Origin: Glebionis coronaria
Taxonomy: Eukaryota; Streptophyta; Magnoliopsida; Asterales; Asteraceae
Assembly (NCBI GenBank): GCA_025667525.1
Contig: CM046878.1
Location: 77,665,696 to 77,729,695 of the forward strand
DNA: 64,000 nt
Reading direction: 5' to 3'
The position numbers were made by a program, and so were the translations under genes. Of the stretch, positions 34,360 through 47,615 are shown in pieces. How positions within the stretch are numbered: the first letter of the stretch is position 1; every line of letters begins with the position of its first letter. The notes beneath the pieces are model-generated. The model saw only the letters and a program-made list of their open reading frames with translations. It had not been told where the DNA came from and did no database searches.

Positions 34360-35460
34360 AATCTTCCTAATGACGATGCCACCCATAATGTCACCACTGC
34401 CCAACTTAGGGAATTGATTGACCAAGGCATCGCCACCGCTATGGCAGCTAGCCGAAACATGGACGATAGCGAGAATTCCAACAACCCTGACTTCCTCAAG
34501 TGCAAGCCATCCTACTATCGGGGCAACGAAGGTGTGGTAGAGTTGATGCAATGGTTTGAAAGACTAAAGACCGTATTTCGCATCAGCGACTGCGCCGACA
34601 AGAACAAAGTCAAGTTCGCCACCTGCACATTGCTGGAAAGTGCACTCACATGGTGGAATTCTGTGGTTCTTACTCTAGGACATGACGCTGCCTACACTCT
34701 GAACTGGACAAATCTGAAGGAGAGAATGACGGAATAGTACTGTCCGAGGGGCGAAATGAAGAAACTGGAAGTTGAGCTATGGGATCTTAGGTGCAAGAAT
34801 AATGACATCATGTTATACAACCGAAGATTCCAAGAATTGACCCTCATGTGTACCAGGATGTTTCCCGAGAAGGAGAAGAAGATTGAGAAATACGTTGGAG
34901 GACTCCCCGATGCCATCCATGATAGCGTTCTCGCCTCGCGGCCCACTACCGTCGAGAAAGCCATGGAATTTGCTGTCGAATTGATCAACAAGAGAACCCG
35001 CACTATCTCCGAGAGAAATTCTGAGAACAAGAGGAAGTTGGACGACAATGTCCGTGCTCATTACCACCCAACTCCAAAGAGGCAAAACGCCGGACAGATT
35101 TATAGTGCAATCTCCCCCACCGGTTCAAAGATTTACGAAGGCACCAAACCTATGTGCACGACATGCCATTTTCATCACCAGGTGGGTAGTCCATGCAAGA
35201 CTTGTTACAAATGTGGATAGGTTGGCCACTTTGTTCGCGATTGCCAGGTAAATGCTGTTACTCAGGTCCGAACCAATCCTATTGCTAGGAGCAATAATCG
35301 AGGTGGATCTAATGCCCGTAGATTTGGGAATAGACAGACAGGAAACCGTAGTGTTACAGGAGGAAGTAACAGTGGCCCAAAGAAAGGAGTCGTATGCTAT
35401 GAGTGTGGAGCACCCGGACATGTGAGATCAGGCTGGCCCAAGTTGTCCAATCAGAACAAG
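34360..35460 (+). pseudogene. gag: gag body of the Tekay-like element
   Basis: Retrotrans-gag domain with WFERLKTVFRISDCA, FATCTLLESALTWWN and, after a stop at 34735-34737, MFPEKEKKIEKYVGGLPD. Two zinc knuckles follow: CYKCG...HFVRDC near 35203-35250, interrupted by a stop at 35218, and CYECGAPGH near 35397, whose fourth ligand position is Trp instead of Cys. All pieces are in one frame. This gag would coat element RNA; the chromovirus class integrates into heterochromatin. Confidence 0.82.
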
Positions 35461-38400
35461 AGCAATGGAGGATCCACATCCAGAGTATACGTGGTGGGAA
35501 ATGCAAAAGCCAACCCAGACTCCAATGTGGTTACTGGTACGTTTTTACTAAATAATCGTTACGCATCCATTCTATTTGACACTAGGGCAGATAGGAGCTT
35601 TATTTATACTAAATTTAGTAACATATTAGAGGTTATCCCTTCCACGTTAGACCGCCGTTTCTCAGTAGAATTAGCAGACGGTAAGATCGTAGAAGACGAT
35701 ACTATTGTTAGGGGTTGTACCCTGAACCTTTCCAACCACCCGTTTAATATTGACCTAATTCCAGTGAATCTAGGCAGTTTCGATGTCATCATTGGTATGG
35801 ACTGGTTAGCTAAGTACCACGCAGTAATCGTCTGTGACGAGAAACTAGTCCATTTGCCATGGGGAAATGAGACATTGATCGTTCGAGGCGATGGTAATAC
35901 TGACCTTGCGAACACTAGACTCAATGTTATATCCTGTACCAAAGTCCAGAGATATTTATTGAGAGGATGTCCCATCTTCTTGGCTCATATCTCCTAGGTA
36001 GATGAAGAAGACAAACTCGAAAAGAAGCAAATCAAGGACGTGCCTATCGTCCAAGATTTCCCCGAAGTTTTTCCTGAAGAATTACCAGGTCTACCACCAG
36101 ATCGACAGGTGGAATTCTAGATCGACTTGATTCCAGAAGTTGCACCTGTAGCAAAAGCTCCTTATCGATTAGCACCATCAGAGATGAAAGAACTGGCAGA
36201 ACAACTTCAAGAATTGTCTGATAAGGGATTCATCCGACCTAGTTCCTCACCATGGGCAGCTTCGGTCTTATTTGTCAAAAAGAAAGATGGTCCGTTTCGA
36301 ATGTGCATTGATTACAGAGAACTGAATAAGTTGACTGTAAAGAACCGTTATCCACTCCCCCGCATTGACGACTTATTTGACCAGCTGCAAGGGTCAAGTG
36401 TGTATTCCAAGATAGATCTGTGATCTGGGTACCATCAATTGAGAGTCAGGGAGGAGGATATTCCAAAAACCGCTTTCAGGACTCGTTACGTCCATTACGA
36501 ATTCCAGGTCATGCCTTTTGGGTTGACCAACGCTCCTGCCATCTTCATGGACCTTATGAATCGTGTGTGCAGACCATACCTGGATAAGTTTGTGATAGTC
36601 TTCATAGATGACATACTCATCTATTCTAAGAAAGAACATGAGCACGAGGAACACCTTACTCAAGTTCTGAAGGTACTTAAGGAGGAACAGTTGTACACCA
36701 AGTTCTCCAAATGTGAATTCTGGATCCCCAGGGTACAATTCCTCGGCCATGTTATTGACAGCGATGCCATTCATGTAGACCCAGCAAAGGTTGAATCTGT
36801 CAAAGATTGGGCATCTCCTAAATCACCGACAGAAATTCGCCAATTTCTAGGCCTTGCTGGATACTACCGTCGATTCATCGAAGGTTTCTCCAAGATAGCA
36901 AAACCAATGACCAAACTCATGCAGAAGGGAATAAAGTTTGACTGGGGAGAAAAAGAAGAGTCAGCTTTCCAACTAATCAAGGAGAAGTTGTGCATTGCAC
37001 CCATTCTGGCCTTACCCGAGGGCAACGACGACTTTGTGGTATATTGTGATGCGTCACATAAAGGCTTGGGTGCAGTATTGATGCAAAGAACGAAAGTGAT
37101 AGCGTACGCCTCTAAACAGCTAAAGAAACATGAGAAGAACTACACTACCCATGATTTAGAACTTGGATCTGTGGTTTTTGCTTTAAAAATCTGGAGACAC
37201 TATCTGTACGGAACCAAGTACACGGTGCATACCGACCATAAGAGCTTACAACACATGCTGGATCAAAAGGAGCTTAACAAGAGGCAACGTCGTTGGATTG
37301 AACTGCTAAGTGATTACGATTACGAGATCAAATACCACCCCAGTAAAGGTTGCTGACGCTCTAAGCCGTAAGGAGACCGATCCTCCTATGAGAGTCCAAG
37401 CACTAGTCGTAACAATTAGTCTTGACCTACCCAAGCAAATTATAGAAGCTCAGACACAAGCTCAGAAGAATAAAAACCTCGTGAAGGAAGATATTGGAGG
37501 TATGCTCAGGGCCGACCTCACCAAAGAAAAGTTAGAACCAAGAGCAGATGGAACCCTGTGCTTGCATGAGAGGAGTTGGTTACCTTGTTATGGGGATTTG
37601 AGGGACGTGATCATGCACGAGTCCCATAAATCTAAGTATTCCATACACCCTGGATCTGAGAAGATGTATCAGGATATTAAGAAGTTATACTGGTGGCCAA
37701 ACATGAAGGCAAAGATCGTCACTTACGTCCAGAAATGTCTGACCTGCTCTCGCGTCAAGACCGAACATCAAATACCATCCGATTTATTGGTTCAGCCAGA
37801 GATACCCAAGTGGAAATTGGAGAATATCACTATGGACTTCATCACCAAGCTTCCAAGGTCATCTCACGGTTACGACACCATTTGGGTGATCGTCGACCGA
37901 CTTACCAAATCCGCGCACTTTCGGCCCATCATGGAGACTGACTCCCTGACAAAAATAGCCAAGACATATCTGAAGGAGGTAGTGACTAAGCACGGAATAA
38001 CCGTCTCAATAATCTGTGACCGGGACGGTAGGTTCACATCCAATTTCTGGAAGGCTTTCTAACGAGCTTTGGGAACAAGCCTAGATATGAGTACTGCTTA
38101 CCACCCGCAGACCGACGGTCAAAGCGAACGGACAATTCAGACCCTTGAGGACATGCTACGAGCATGCGTGATTGACTTTAGGAATGGTTGGGTCGATCAC
38201 ATTCCTTTGGTGGAATTTTCCTATAATAATAGTTACCATGCTAGCATCAAGGCTGCCCCCTTCAAAGCATTATATGGCAGGAAATGCCGTTCCCTAGTAT
38301 GTTGGGCAGAAGTAGGTTAATTCCAACTCACAGGGCCAGAACTAATCCAGGAAACCACTGACTAGATAGTCCTTATAAAGCAAAGAATCCAAACCGCCCA

Positions 38401-38884
38401 CGACCGACAAAAGAGCTATGCGGACCAGAGACGAAAACCTATGCAGTTTGAAGTAGGTGATCGTGTAATGCTCAAGGTATCGCCATGGAAGGGAGTTGTA
38501 CGATTCGGTAAACGTGGAAAACTGAACCCACGTTATGTAGGCCCCTTTAAAGTGATATCCAGAATCGGAGAAGTCGCTTACCGTTCGGAGTTACCCCAAC
38601 AATTGAGTCGAGTTCACTCCACCTTCCACGTGTCTAACCTGAAGAAGTACTATGCTGATGAGCCTCTAGCCATGCCATTGGAAGGGGTACACTTTGACGA
38701 CAAGCTACAATTCACGGAAGAACCTCTGGAAATCAGAATAGTTAAAAAGATGAAGAATAGCCGGATCCCATTGGTCAAGGTACGATGGAACTCGAGGAAA
38801 GGTCCTGAGTTCACTTGGGAACGAGAAGAATCGTTCAAGGCCAAGTATCCACACTTGTTCACCTTACCAGTGACGTTGATCTAA
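35461..38884 (+). pseudogene. pol: Tekay-like pol: protease, RT, RNase H, integrase, chromodomain
   Basis: Protease: LFDTRADRSFI near 35572-35604 keeps the catalytic Asp but has T-R for the usual S/T-G. RT: 36127-36800 with the FIDD box at about 36601-36615. RNase [15 protein letters not shown] near 37040. A small deletion near 37350 changes frame just before ADALSRKE. Integrase: HHCC zinc finger (about 37615-37750), [15 protein letters not shown] and TDGQSERT carry intact D, D and E. Chromodomain-like C-terminus ends VKVRWNSRKGPEFTWEREE (38780-38830). In-frame stops: 35995, 36118, 36421, 38060, about 38318, about 38363. Most match positions that are Gln or Arg in the family. Confidence 0.88.
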
Positions 38885-38919
38885 GCTTTGAGGATAAAGC
38901 TAAAATAACGGGAATGTGC

Positions 38920-40602
38920 TGTAAAACCCCTGTTTTTACCTTTTGACTTGGTCCCATTGTATGCACAAGCTATTTAAACTTATGTAATCTCACATCATTA
39001 ATTCTATGAAGCTTGAGTCTCTTATTAAATTTTACTATTGATTTAGTATATTTATAAACGTATGAGACTTCCGTCATATCTAATTTTCCTAAAGCCACTA
39101 TTCACACGTCTAGTGTATGTTATATATCTAAAGTTAGAAGGTTTCTATCCACCTTATGCCTTGTCATAACCAAGTGATCACACTTAGCTCCTACTTAATC
39201 ATGAAACCTTGTATATATTACACGGCTACACTTCACTTTTGAATCCCTAGGTTACACGGCTAGAAACAAGTATACAAGTGACATTGGACACAAACCTTAT
39301 AATAAACAATACTTAACACTCAACATACACTAGATATTTTGAAACCTACATTTTTCCCCGCATGTGTTATACAACACACGGCTAGGAGCTCCCCACGAGA
39401 CCAAAATCTCAAGGTGATCTAGTACTAAGATTGGTTAATTAAGAGTTGTACCTTTTGTCCCCTAGAAACCCCCCCCCCCCCCTTAGCCGAATACCACCAC
39501 CACCTCACTTGTACAACACTCCCACATTATGGCAAGAACCTAGTCACCTTGCCCCTTGCCAAAACCATCGGCGTAATGTCCAAACCATGGGCCAATGTAC
39601 ATCTTTGTGCAATTAAGAAAGTGTACTTGAAATCTATAGCTAGGAGATACATAGTACCTAAGTAAACAAGGCAAGAGCCTTCCTTTCCTCTCTCTTAGAC
39701 GTGTAACTCCCATTCACCACACTCATCTCCTTAGCAACTTCATACCTACCTTAAAAATACTCCTTTTGAGCATAAACTCTCGGCAAGAACAAGTAACATG
39801 AGCATGACATCCTAGAGCATTTACTCACATCTCATTTACTTCCAATCATTCTCAAACAATCCCATATTTACTCCCTAGCATTGAAGTAGTCGAATCTAGC
39901 ATTGAAGAAGATAGAGGGTCACGGTTTGCTCAAGTCTTGACTAGGAGATCTTCTCAACCTAACCCTAGGTCACGGCTAAGCTACAAACCTTACATAACTC
40001 TCGGTTACTACTTGATTTGTCATCACCACTCTCGTCTAAGCAAGTAAGTATCCGCCTCTTTCCCTTCCTCGTTTATTATACTCGTATGCATTGACATTCA
40101 CGTGACTACTTATGCATGCACACGTAAAAATCATACTAAAATCCTCCTAGCAAACTCACGACTTGAATATGTGGTCACAAGAAATGCATGCTTATGGGTT
40201 TGATCTTATTCCTAACGTGTGTGGTCAAGTAAATTGCTTAGATTGACTTCCTATAACCCTAAGAGGCTCGGCTAAATATTCTAGCCAAAGGTGAAACAGC
40301 TTGATTTATGCATCTCGGATTAACCCCTACTAAAATGGATAGATGGATTGGTTATAATCACTAGAAAGGTTTAATCTATAAGCTCCTAATATTCGGCTTA
40401 TAATAGGAACCAAGTATGATTCATGGCTTATTAGATCTTGAGTTGATTACTAGTATAATATAACGGAAACCCTCTTTGTGATAAGTAAAATCAAATGCTT
40501 AAGCTACACGAGTAAGCCATAGCCGAACCATGCTTGTAAAAATCGGATAAGCCATAAGCTCATTTGGGCCGAGACATATTAGGCCCAAATTGTGTGTAAT
40601 GG
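38920..40602 (+). repeat. 3' LTR of the Tekay-like element, first part
   Basis: It starts TGTAAAACCCCTG 35 bp after the pol stop and aligns with 25912-27566. It is cut at 40602 by the Athila-like element; AATGG at 40598-40602 is the left target duplication. A poly-C run (near 39471-39482) is expanded relative to the 5' LTR. Confidence 0.9.
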
Positions 40603-40603
40603 T

Positions 40604-40633
40604 GATGAGATGGCATTTATACATGATCTCATC
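40604..40633. repeat. Inverted repeat at the LTR terminus
   Basis: GATGAGAT (40604-40611) and ATCTCATC (40626-40633) are perfect 8-bp arms with a 14-base loop. The pair is preserved in the 3' LTR (50816-50823 and 50838-50845). Confidence 0.7.
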
Positions 40634-41658
40634 GTTCTTTTCGGGCTTTAAATGCATTAAAATTTCATAATGTACCATATATATGCTTGTGTTTGTTTAC
40701 TTGTGTATTTTAGGTATGGATATCGTAAAAAAGACAAAAGATCACAAGATACAAGGAAAAACGGACACGAGAAACGAAGCCGTACAAAGAACCGGGCCCT
40801 ATTCATGGAATATTCAACAAATACCCTTGAAGACTTCAAGATATGCAAGATTGATCCTCATTTATTGAATAAATGACACTTAAAACCCTTGTATATTGAT
40901 AATTACAAGTTTGGTCCTTTAAGTTTGTCAAAATTACATAAATGGTCCTTCAACTTTGAAGAAATGGCAAGTTTAGTCCCTCAACTATTCAACATTGTCA
41001 ATTATGGTCCCTCATGAAGCCAAAGATACATTGAAGACCTTTGAAGATCAAGAATGTCCAAAATCAGTCCTTCAAATATGCAAAAGTGGCAAAAACAACC
41101 CTTGAAACACTTTTGGAAAAGTTTTGTGCCAAAAGTGTCAAAGTCTGAAAGTTGTTACAAAGGATTTGGGCGCTGACACACTTTTAAACACAAATGAAAG
41201 AAAAGAAAAAGAAGAAGGGCTAAAGTTGTGCACTCAAACATTCAAACACACAAACACGCGCCAAACATTTCCAATCCCCCAAAATCGGATCAAAAGTTAC
41301 TACTGTTCACCCCATGAACCCAGTAACTATCTTCATTAAAACAAAGGGTAAATCTCAATTACCCTTACCCACACTTGATTAACACTCCTATAATCCCATA
41401 CCAACCTTAAAACCCTCACTCCCACTCACCAAGAGGCCCCACACTCAAAACCGTTTCACCCATCACATCACCACTTCTTCCCAAAGGCATGCCACGTGTC
41501 AAGATCAACAGCTGAGAGCCTTTGCTTCACCTCAAAGCTACTTTAAACGTCTAGGATCATTTTGGACAGCTCACAACCAAGAATTATCTAGAAGCACTCA
41601 AGGGCATTTTAGAAAATTCACTTCTAGGGTTTGTGAATAGTGTAGCCTAGCATTTGCC

Positions 41659-41666
41659 TATAAAAG
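41659..41666 (+). promoter_or_regulatory. TATA box of the Athila-like 5' LTR
   Basis: TATAAAAG lies in the context CCTATAAAAGGAGACCTC, with an identical copy at 51871-51878 in the 3' LTR. It is located about 1.06 kb into the LTR. Confidence 0.65.
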
Positions 41667-44488
41667 GAGACCTCAACATGTGAGAGTCCCTTTGTTCCAG
41701 TATTTACCTTTTAAACTTGTAATTCCTTTTTAAAATTTATAAAAGTTGGTATTTTGAAAAAATTGTAATACCTTTTTATGTTTTTGAAAATTGGTATTGT
41801 TTAAAGGTGATTCTGAGTTCTATTGATTGTTATAAGTGTGCTTGAATCATTTGGTTCAAGGACGTTTATGTTTGGTAAGTTTTTCAAGTTTGAAAAAGCT
41901 TGAAAGAAGGTTTCTGATTTTGATATTTTTGTGTACTAACCCTTGGCCATAAGCTATAAGCTCTTACAAGCTTGTTGACACCAAGCTTGTGAAGGGATTA
42001 GAGCCCTTGGTTGAGTTGTTTGCTGCTTGTGTTGAAGAAATCAAGTCCTTGAGGTTCTACTTTGAACCATCAACCAAGGCAGTCTTGCATCTCCTTTGTT
42101 GAAGTACCTAGGTCTTGTTCTAGTTGTTGAACAAGGTCCAAGGTGCTTAGCTGGCCTTCCTAGGATGTTGTGGAAGGCAGGTATAACCTCTTGTTAAGAT
42201 TCCTCTAAAAATTCCATGTTTATGTCTGTTTTGGATTTGGTACTTTGATTTTGAGTTCTTGTGTTTGTGCTGGTAAATTTTGAGTTTGATTGTGTTAGTT
42301 GTCACCTAGTGTAGCTATTTGATCATTATAATCAATAAGTTGTGTTTAAAAATCAGAAGTTTGTTTGAAAAGTGGTTGATTAAGGGTTGTTTGGGATTAC
42401 TGGTTATCAAGGCCTTGTGGCCTTGAGCCCTTGGTTCTTAGGGTTTGGGAGGTCTAAACAAGTCTTAATATACAAGTTTTAGTCATTGGTTAAGTGTCTG
42501 AAAGTTTGGAAAAGGGATTTGAAGTTTTGCAAAAATCTGATAAAAGTGGTTTTGAATTTTGGTCAAACACATCAGATCCAATAACTTCTTTGTTACTTGG
42601 ATCTAAGGTCTGAAATTAGGTTTGGGAATAGTTTGGGTGATAAGCTATCTATTGGTTATCTGATTGTTGAATTTGGTGGCTTATTGTGATTGTTATAGCT
42701 TATCAAAAGTTGCTGAAGTGGTCATTTGTATCAGCAAAGTGACCACCTCATTTTGTGCTTGCCTTTTTATCCTAGTGTATGCCTTTTGATTTTGCTGCTT
42801 GGAACTTGTTTATGTGCTGCTTGTGAGTGGATTTTTCTATTTGGTGTGCTTTGTATTTGGCTTATAAGCTAACTGGCTTATTAAGCCCTTATTGCCTAAA
42901 TCTGCCATCAAAAGGTCAACTGACCTCTTGATTCACAAGGCCTCCTCCTTGAGTCCCTCACAAAAATTGCTTATAACAAGCCCTTACACCGTTCCTGATC
43001 ATTTGGTGAACTTTGGAGTACTTTGACTTTTGGTCAAATAAGCACAAATTGGCTTATTTTTGAGAACTGCTTATTGGCACATGCAACAACATGGCTTTTG
43101 TAATAGAAATCATTTTTCTTAGCTTATTAACAAATCTGGAAGTTTACATGTCTTTTGGTTAAGCTTTTGCTAGAAAACTAGCTTATTTGGCTTTTTCAGC
43201 CAGCTTATTGGTTCTTACAGCTTATTCTACATGGCTTTTTGTGATTTTATTGATTGATTATTCTTAGTTAAGCTATTTGTGAGCTTTTGCAACAAACTAG
43301 AGCTTCTGAGGTGCCCTAAAGCTCAAACCCGACTATGTTGTCTTTTAGTGAATTTTTACTTTGCTTATTTATGGCTTATTGAGTGTGCTTTTTCAAAATT
43401 TCTTTTTACAGATCTCATAAGCATCCTAAAAGAAGGTTGTGTGTCAAATTAGAGCTTATGGCATTAGCTTATTGCTTAATGGGCTGAAAGGCCCAATAAG
43501 AATAAGCTGTTTGCTTATTAAGCTGTGATAAGCTCACATTCAGCTTTTGGGCCTTTAGAGTTTTGTTCTTAGAATTGAATTTTGAGTCAGATAAGGCTTT
43601 TCCAAGTTAATTGGGCCAAGTTTGACTTTTTGGGCCAAAAAGCCCATTAGTGTTGACTGTTTTTGGAATTGACCCATTTGAGGGCCCAATAGGGGTATTC
43701 TGATCATTTCACTTTGATTTTCTGTTTATTTAGGTTAAAATAAACTAGTTTGCAAGTTTTTAGAGCTTTTTATAATTTTTGGATTTTTTATATTATTTTA
43801 ATATTATTTTATTATTATTTTTCAAAAATTTCACATTTTCCAACTTTTTACATTTTTCTTAGCTTTAATACATTAAAATAGGAATTTAGCAACTTTTAGA
43901 ATAATTTTATCACTTTTAGATTAATTTAATAATTATTTCAAGTTTTAATAGTTTTTAAATCATTTTAAATAGTTTTTATTAGTTTAAAATTTTCTAAAAA
44001 TATTTTTTAATCTTTTTAGGTCATTTTAGAGGTTTACCAATTGAAAAATATTTATTTGGGCTTTTTGATCATTTATTTGATTTTTAGGGCTTTAATTAAA
44101 ATTTAAAAAACTGAATATTTAATTATTTAAAAGGTTTGAAAAAGTTTTGATCATTGGTAAACTCTTAGTTTATTTATTTTGATTTTTGGTGAATTTTTGG
44201 TAATTTTTAGAATTAATTTTTATTTTTGTAGTTTTTACGGTTTTACGTTTTGTCGTCGTAGTATAATTTTCACGTCTTCGTCATCTTCTTGTCTCATCCC
44301 CTTCTAAACCAATCATTAATCACAAACATTTAACAAGTTTTTCACACACATATACCTCCATGGGAAACGAACTTCATAAGGGTCATTAACACTTGATTTT
44401 TCCTAAAGTCATTTGTTTAATACTTACCACTCATTTACCCTCTTTTGTTTTCCTAAACAAGAGGTGTAATTTTACCTACAATCAATTT

Positions 44489-44501
44489 TGGCGCCGCTGC
44501 C
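44489..44501 (+). promoter_or_regulatory. Primer-binding site, tRNA-Asp type
   Basis: TGGCGCCGCTGCC, starting four bases after the LTR, matches the complement of the tRNA-Asp 3' end used by Athila/Tat-type elements, with one difference from the usual sequence. Confidence 0.8.
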
Positions 44502-45223
44502 AGGGAGGTGTGTCGTGATTAATTTGCATTGTTGTTTTTAATATTAACCAAATAGTATTTGTATTAGTAGAACTCTACTAATACGTATTATCGGTTTTCT
44601 TGGTTTTTCTTGTGAAAATATTATTACTATATTGTATTAAGTGTCACAACAAATAAACAATATCTCCAAAAGTGTGAAAACACAACCTTGATTCGGGATT
44701 TCATCACTCGATCATTGTATTCGAATCTCAAACAAAAAGAAAAGGCAAAAATAGATAAATACTTTCGTGAAGCTCGATTTTGAAAAATACAAACTATAAG
44801 GTGGGTATAAGGCGGGTATTATAAAATATACCCTAAGGAAAAAGGCTCTTAAGTGCTTCGCGCCGCCTCGTTTCCCCGCTTTCTTGTGAGTATTTTGAGA
44901 TGGAAGGCTAATCGAGGGTTTTGCCGCCCAAAGTATTATTACGTATAATATATTTTCTTGGTTTCTTTGTGATTAAAACCTCTTGAACAATTTGGTTTTC
45001 ACCAAAGTTCTAAAGTCATTCGAAGGCGTTCACTCCACGTGATCGTTTTCATTCCTTTGAGGCTTCTTTAATCAAGAGTTTGATTCGAGGAGAGATTTTG
45101 TAGATTGTTGTCTACGAAGATACACCAAAATCCAAAAAAATTAAATATAATCAAAAACACAAAAAAAATTGAAAATTCACAAAACATCCAAAAAGAATCT
45201 TCTTTGCTCACCTCCCATTCTTC
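44502..45223. other. 5' leader of the Athila-like element
   Basis: Untranslated leader between PBS and gag. No ORF has recognisable similarity. Confidence 0.6.
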
Positions 45224-47297
45224 GTGAAGTTTATGATCACTCGTAATCAAGCAAAACGAGCTCGTAAACGTCTTCAAAAGCAAGCCAATCAAGAGACGTT
45301 GATTGAAGAACAAACTCCAATTGTTGAACCTATTGTAGAACAAGAAGTCGTGATGGCTAATCGTACTATGATGGAGTTGCTACAAGCACCCACCGAGGGT
45401 TTTGGAGAGGCTATTGTGATTCCCGCCATCCTTGCGGAGAATTTCGAGATTAAGACGGGTTTAATGTCGATGTTGCAAGCAAATAAGTTTAGAGGTCATG
45501 AGAAAGACAACCCGCACTATCACATTAGGAATTTTAATCATCTCACCGCTACTAGCAAGTTTAAGGATGTTCCACATGACGCCATTAAGATGATGTTGTT
45601 TCCATACTCGTTAGATGGACCCGCAAAAATTGGCTTGAGAAAGAACCGCCAAATTCGATTTTGACATGGGGTGGTCTCGTTCTAAGTTTGTGAACAAGTT
45701 TTTTCCACCATCTAAAACAACACATTTGAAAAACGAGATTTCACGATTTGTGCAAAGGAATAATGAAAGTTTTTCAATGGCATGGGAACGCTTTAAAGAA
45801 ATGTTACATGAATGTCCACACCATGATTTTACGGAATTGCATCAAGTTGATACTTTTTATAATGGGCTTAATGATCATGAACGAGATTATTTGAATGCCG
45901 CCGCGGGTGGTAATTTTTTGTGCAAGATGACAAATGAGGCTTTACAAATCATCGAGAATAGATCTAAGGTTTATAGCCCTCGTAACACACCGAGTGTTGC
46001 CAATTTGGGTTCGTCTTCGTCGTCATCGTCTCGTAGCATTAATGCCTTACATGATGAAGCTAATGAGGAAAATCGGTTTTTTGATAGATTTGCTAATCTT
46101 ATGTCCCATTGGAAAGCTCAAGAAGCTTCAAATTCCGCTTCGGTTAAAGCGGTTGCTAAGAGTTGTTTGTCTTGTGGTGGAGCTCATGATCTTTCCGAGT
46201 TCATTACCGCGGATGGTAACACTTCGAGTGCTTATGTAGCAACGGGAACTTACAACCAAAACGGTCAAGGTTCCCGCCCAAATCAAGCTCCACCAAATCA
46301 AAATGCTAATAACTATCGAAACAACAACCAAGGTGGTAATTACCAAGGCAATTCACGCAACTACAACAAAGGGAATTATCAGAATAGGAATGGACAAGTC
46401 ACTAATCAAAACCAAAACCGTGATTTTCAAAACACTACACAAGGTTTTCAAAATGCTCACACTAAAAATCTTCAAGGAGAATTTTTGGATTATGCTAAAG
46501 CAAATGATGCTAAATTTGATAACATGCAACGTGAGATGATTAGCTTAAGATCCAAGTTGAAAAACGAGCTTAAAAATGAACTTGCTAATGAACTTAAAAC
46601 TCATGCAAATAAAATGGAAGGAAATGTCCAACGTCTTCAACAAAACCAACAAAAGATGAAATTAGGACAACATGAGATTAAGCAAGAGTTATTAAAAGCG
46701 GATGCTAGGCAATCAAAATTTGAGGACCGAATGGCTAAGATGTTTGAAGCAATCATGTGTAAACCCTCTTCCTCGGGTGGTCTTCCTAGTGATACCATTG
46801 CAAACCCGGAGGGAGAAATGAAGGTTATTACTACACGAAGTGGTAAAACTTTCAAGGAACCAATCTCCCGTCCAAGTACTTCTACGGAGAAGGAAATAGA
46901 GAAAGAACCCGAGGTGATGGTCGAAAAGGAGCACATTACAAGCCCACGAAGTACCGCTCATACCACACCTACGGTTGAACCAATACCAATTATGGAACCC
47001 GAGATTCCAAGGCCGTTGCCTAATGTCCAACCCACACCACCTTTACCCTACCCTTCGAGACGTGACAAGGAAAAGGCACGAGAATGGAATAATTATCAAT
47101 TTGAGCTTTTTATGAAAATGTTTCGTGATATACATTTTAACATAAGTTTTTCTGACACTCTTATCATGATGCCTCGATTCGCCGCAAACTTCAAAAGTAT
47201 GCTAAACAACAAAGAGAAGTTACAACAATCGTCTAGTTGTTCGTCGGTTTTTCTTAGCCGCATACCACAAAAAGTCGGTGATCCCGGTAAATTTTAG
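45224..47297 (+). pseudogene. gag: Athila-like gag with a frameshift
   Basis: The start MITRNQAKRARKRLQKQANQ is basic. The retrotrans-gag domain begins near 45470 (NPHYHIRNFN). The frame changes between about 45620 and 45680, then continues NKFFPPSKTTHLKNEI, WERFKEMLHECPHHDF and YNGLNDHERDYLNAAAGG, all characteristic of Athila/Tat gag. A zinc-knuckle relic CLSCGGAHDLSEF (46164-46206) has Phe where the last Cys is expected. An Asn/Gln/Gly-rich low-complexity region, a coiled coil (DNMQREMISLRSKL...) and a Pro/Ser-rich linker follow. A stop at 47295-47297 separates it from the protease in the same frame. Confidence 0.82.
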
Positions 47298-47615
47298 ATT
47301 ACGTGTGCCATTCAAGATATGAAGGAATGCTACGCCTTGGCCGATCTTGGTGCTAGTATTAATTTAATGCCTCTTGAGATTTTCAAATCGCTTTCGCTTC
47401 CGGCTCTTACTCCTTCGAACATGTCTATCGAGATGACCGATCATTCTACGATTTTAGCATGTGGAGTAGTCGAGGACGTTTTCGTTAAAGTTGTAAAGTT
47501 TTACTATCCCGCTGACTTTGTCATTGTAGACATTCCTATCGATCGAAAAGTTCCTCTCATTTTAGGTCGTTCATTTTTGGATACATCAAGAGCACTTATC
47601 GATGTTCATGCTTGA
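47298..47615 (+). pseudogene. pr: Athila-like aspartic protease domain
   Basis: Same frame as gag, after the stop at 47295. ALADLGASINLMP carries the catalytic Asp in the D-L-G-A-S form usual for Athila/Tat. The flap and C-terminal half end with VPLILGRSFLDTSRALIDVH, whose ILGR motif is diagnostic for retroviral-type proteases. A TGA at 47613-47615 ends it, and the same frame continues downstream. Confidence 0.82.

Larger units (their letters stand above)
40603..44484 (+). repeat. 5' LTR of the Athila-like element (3,882 bp)
   Basis: It aligns with 50815-54593 over the whole length with scattered substitutions. It holds a segment (about 43270-43380) absent from the 3' LTR. It contains a TATA box, a CCACGTGTC G-box-like site near 41491 and many AGCTTAT/GGCTTAT words in its second half. 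Confidence 0.93.

Noticed and set aside
35604..35975. Minus-strand ORFs opposite gag/pol in several elements
   Set aside because: They are shadows of the sense coding regions with no motif of their own.
40670..40876. Duplicated short frames at 40657-40876 and 50860-51088
   Set aside because: They lie in the two LTRs of the Athila-like element and match only because the LTRs are copies; no protein family is recognised.
41166..41180. CGCTGACA in the Athila-like LTR as part of the copia motif system
   Set aside because: It is a single copy per LTR without phasing, so chance is sufficient.
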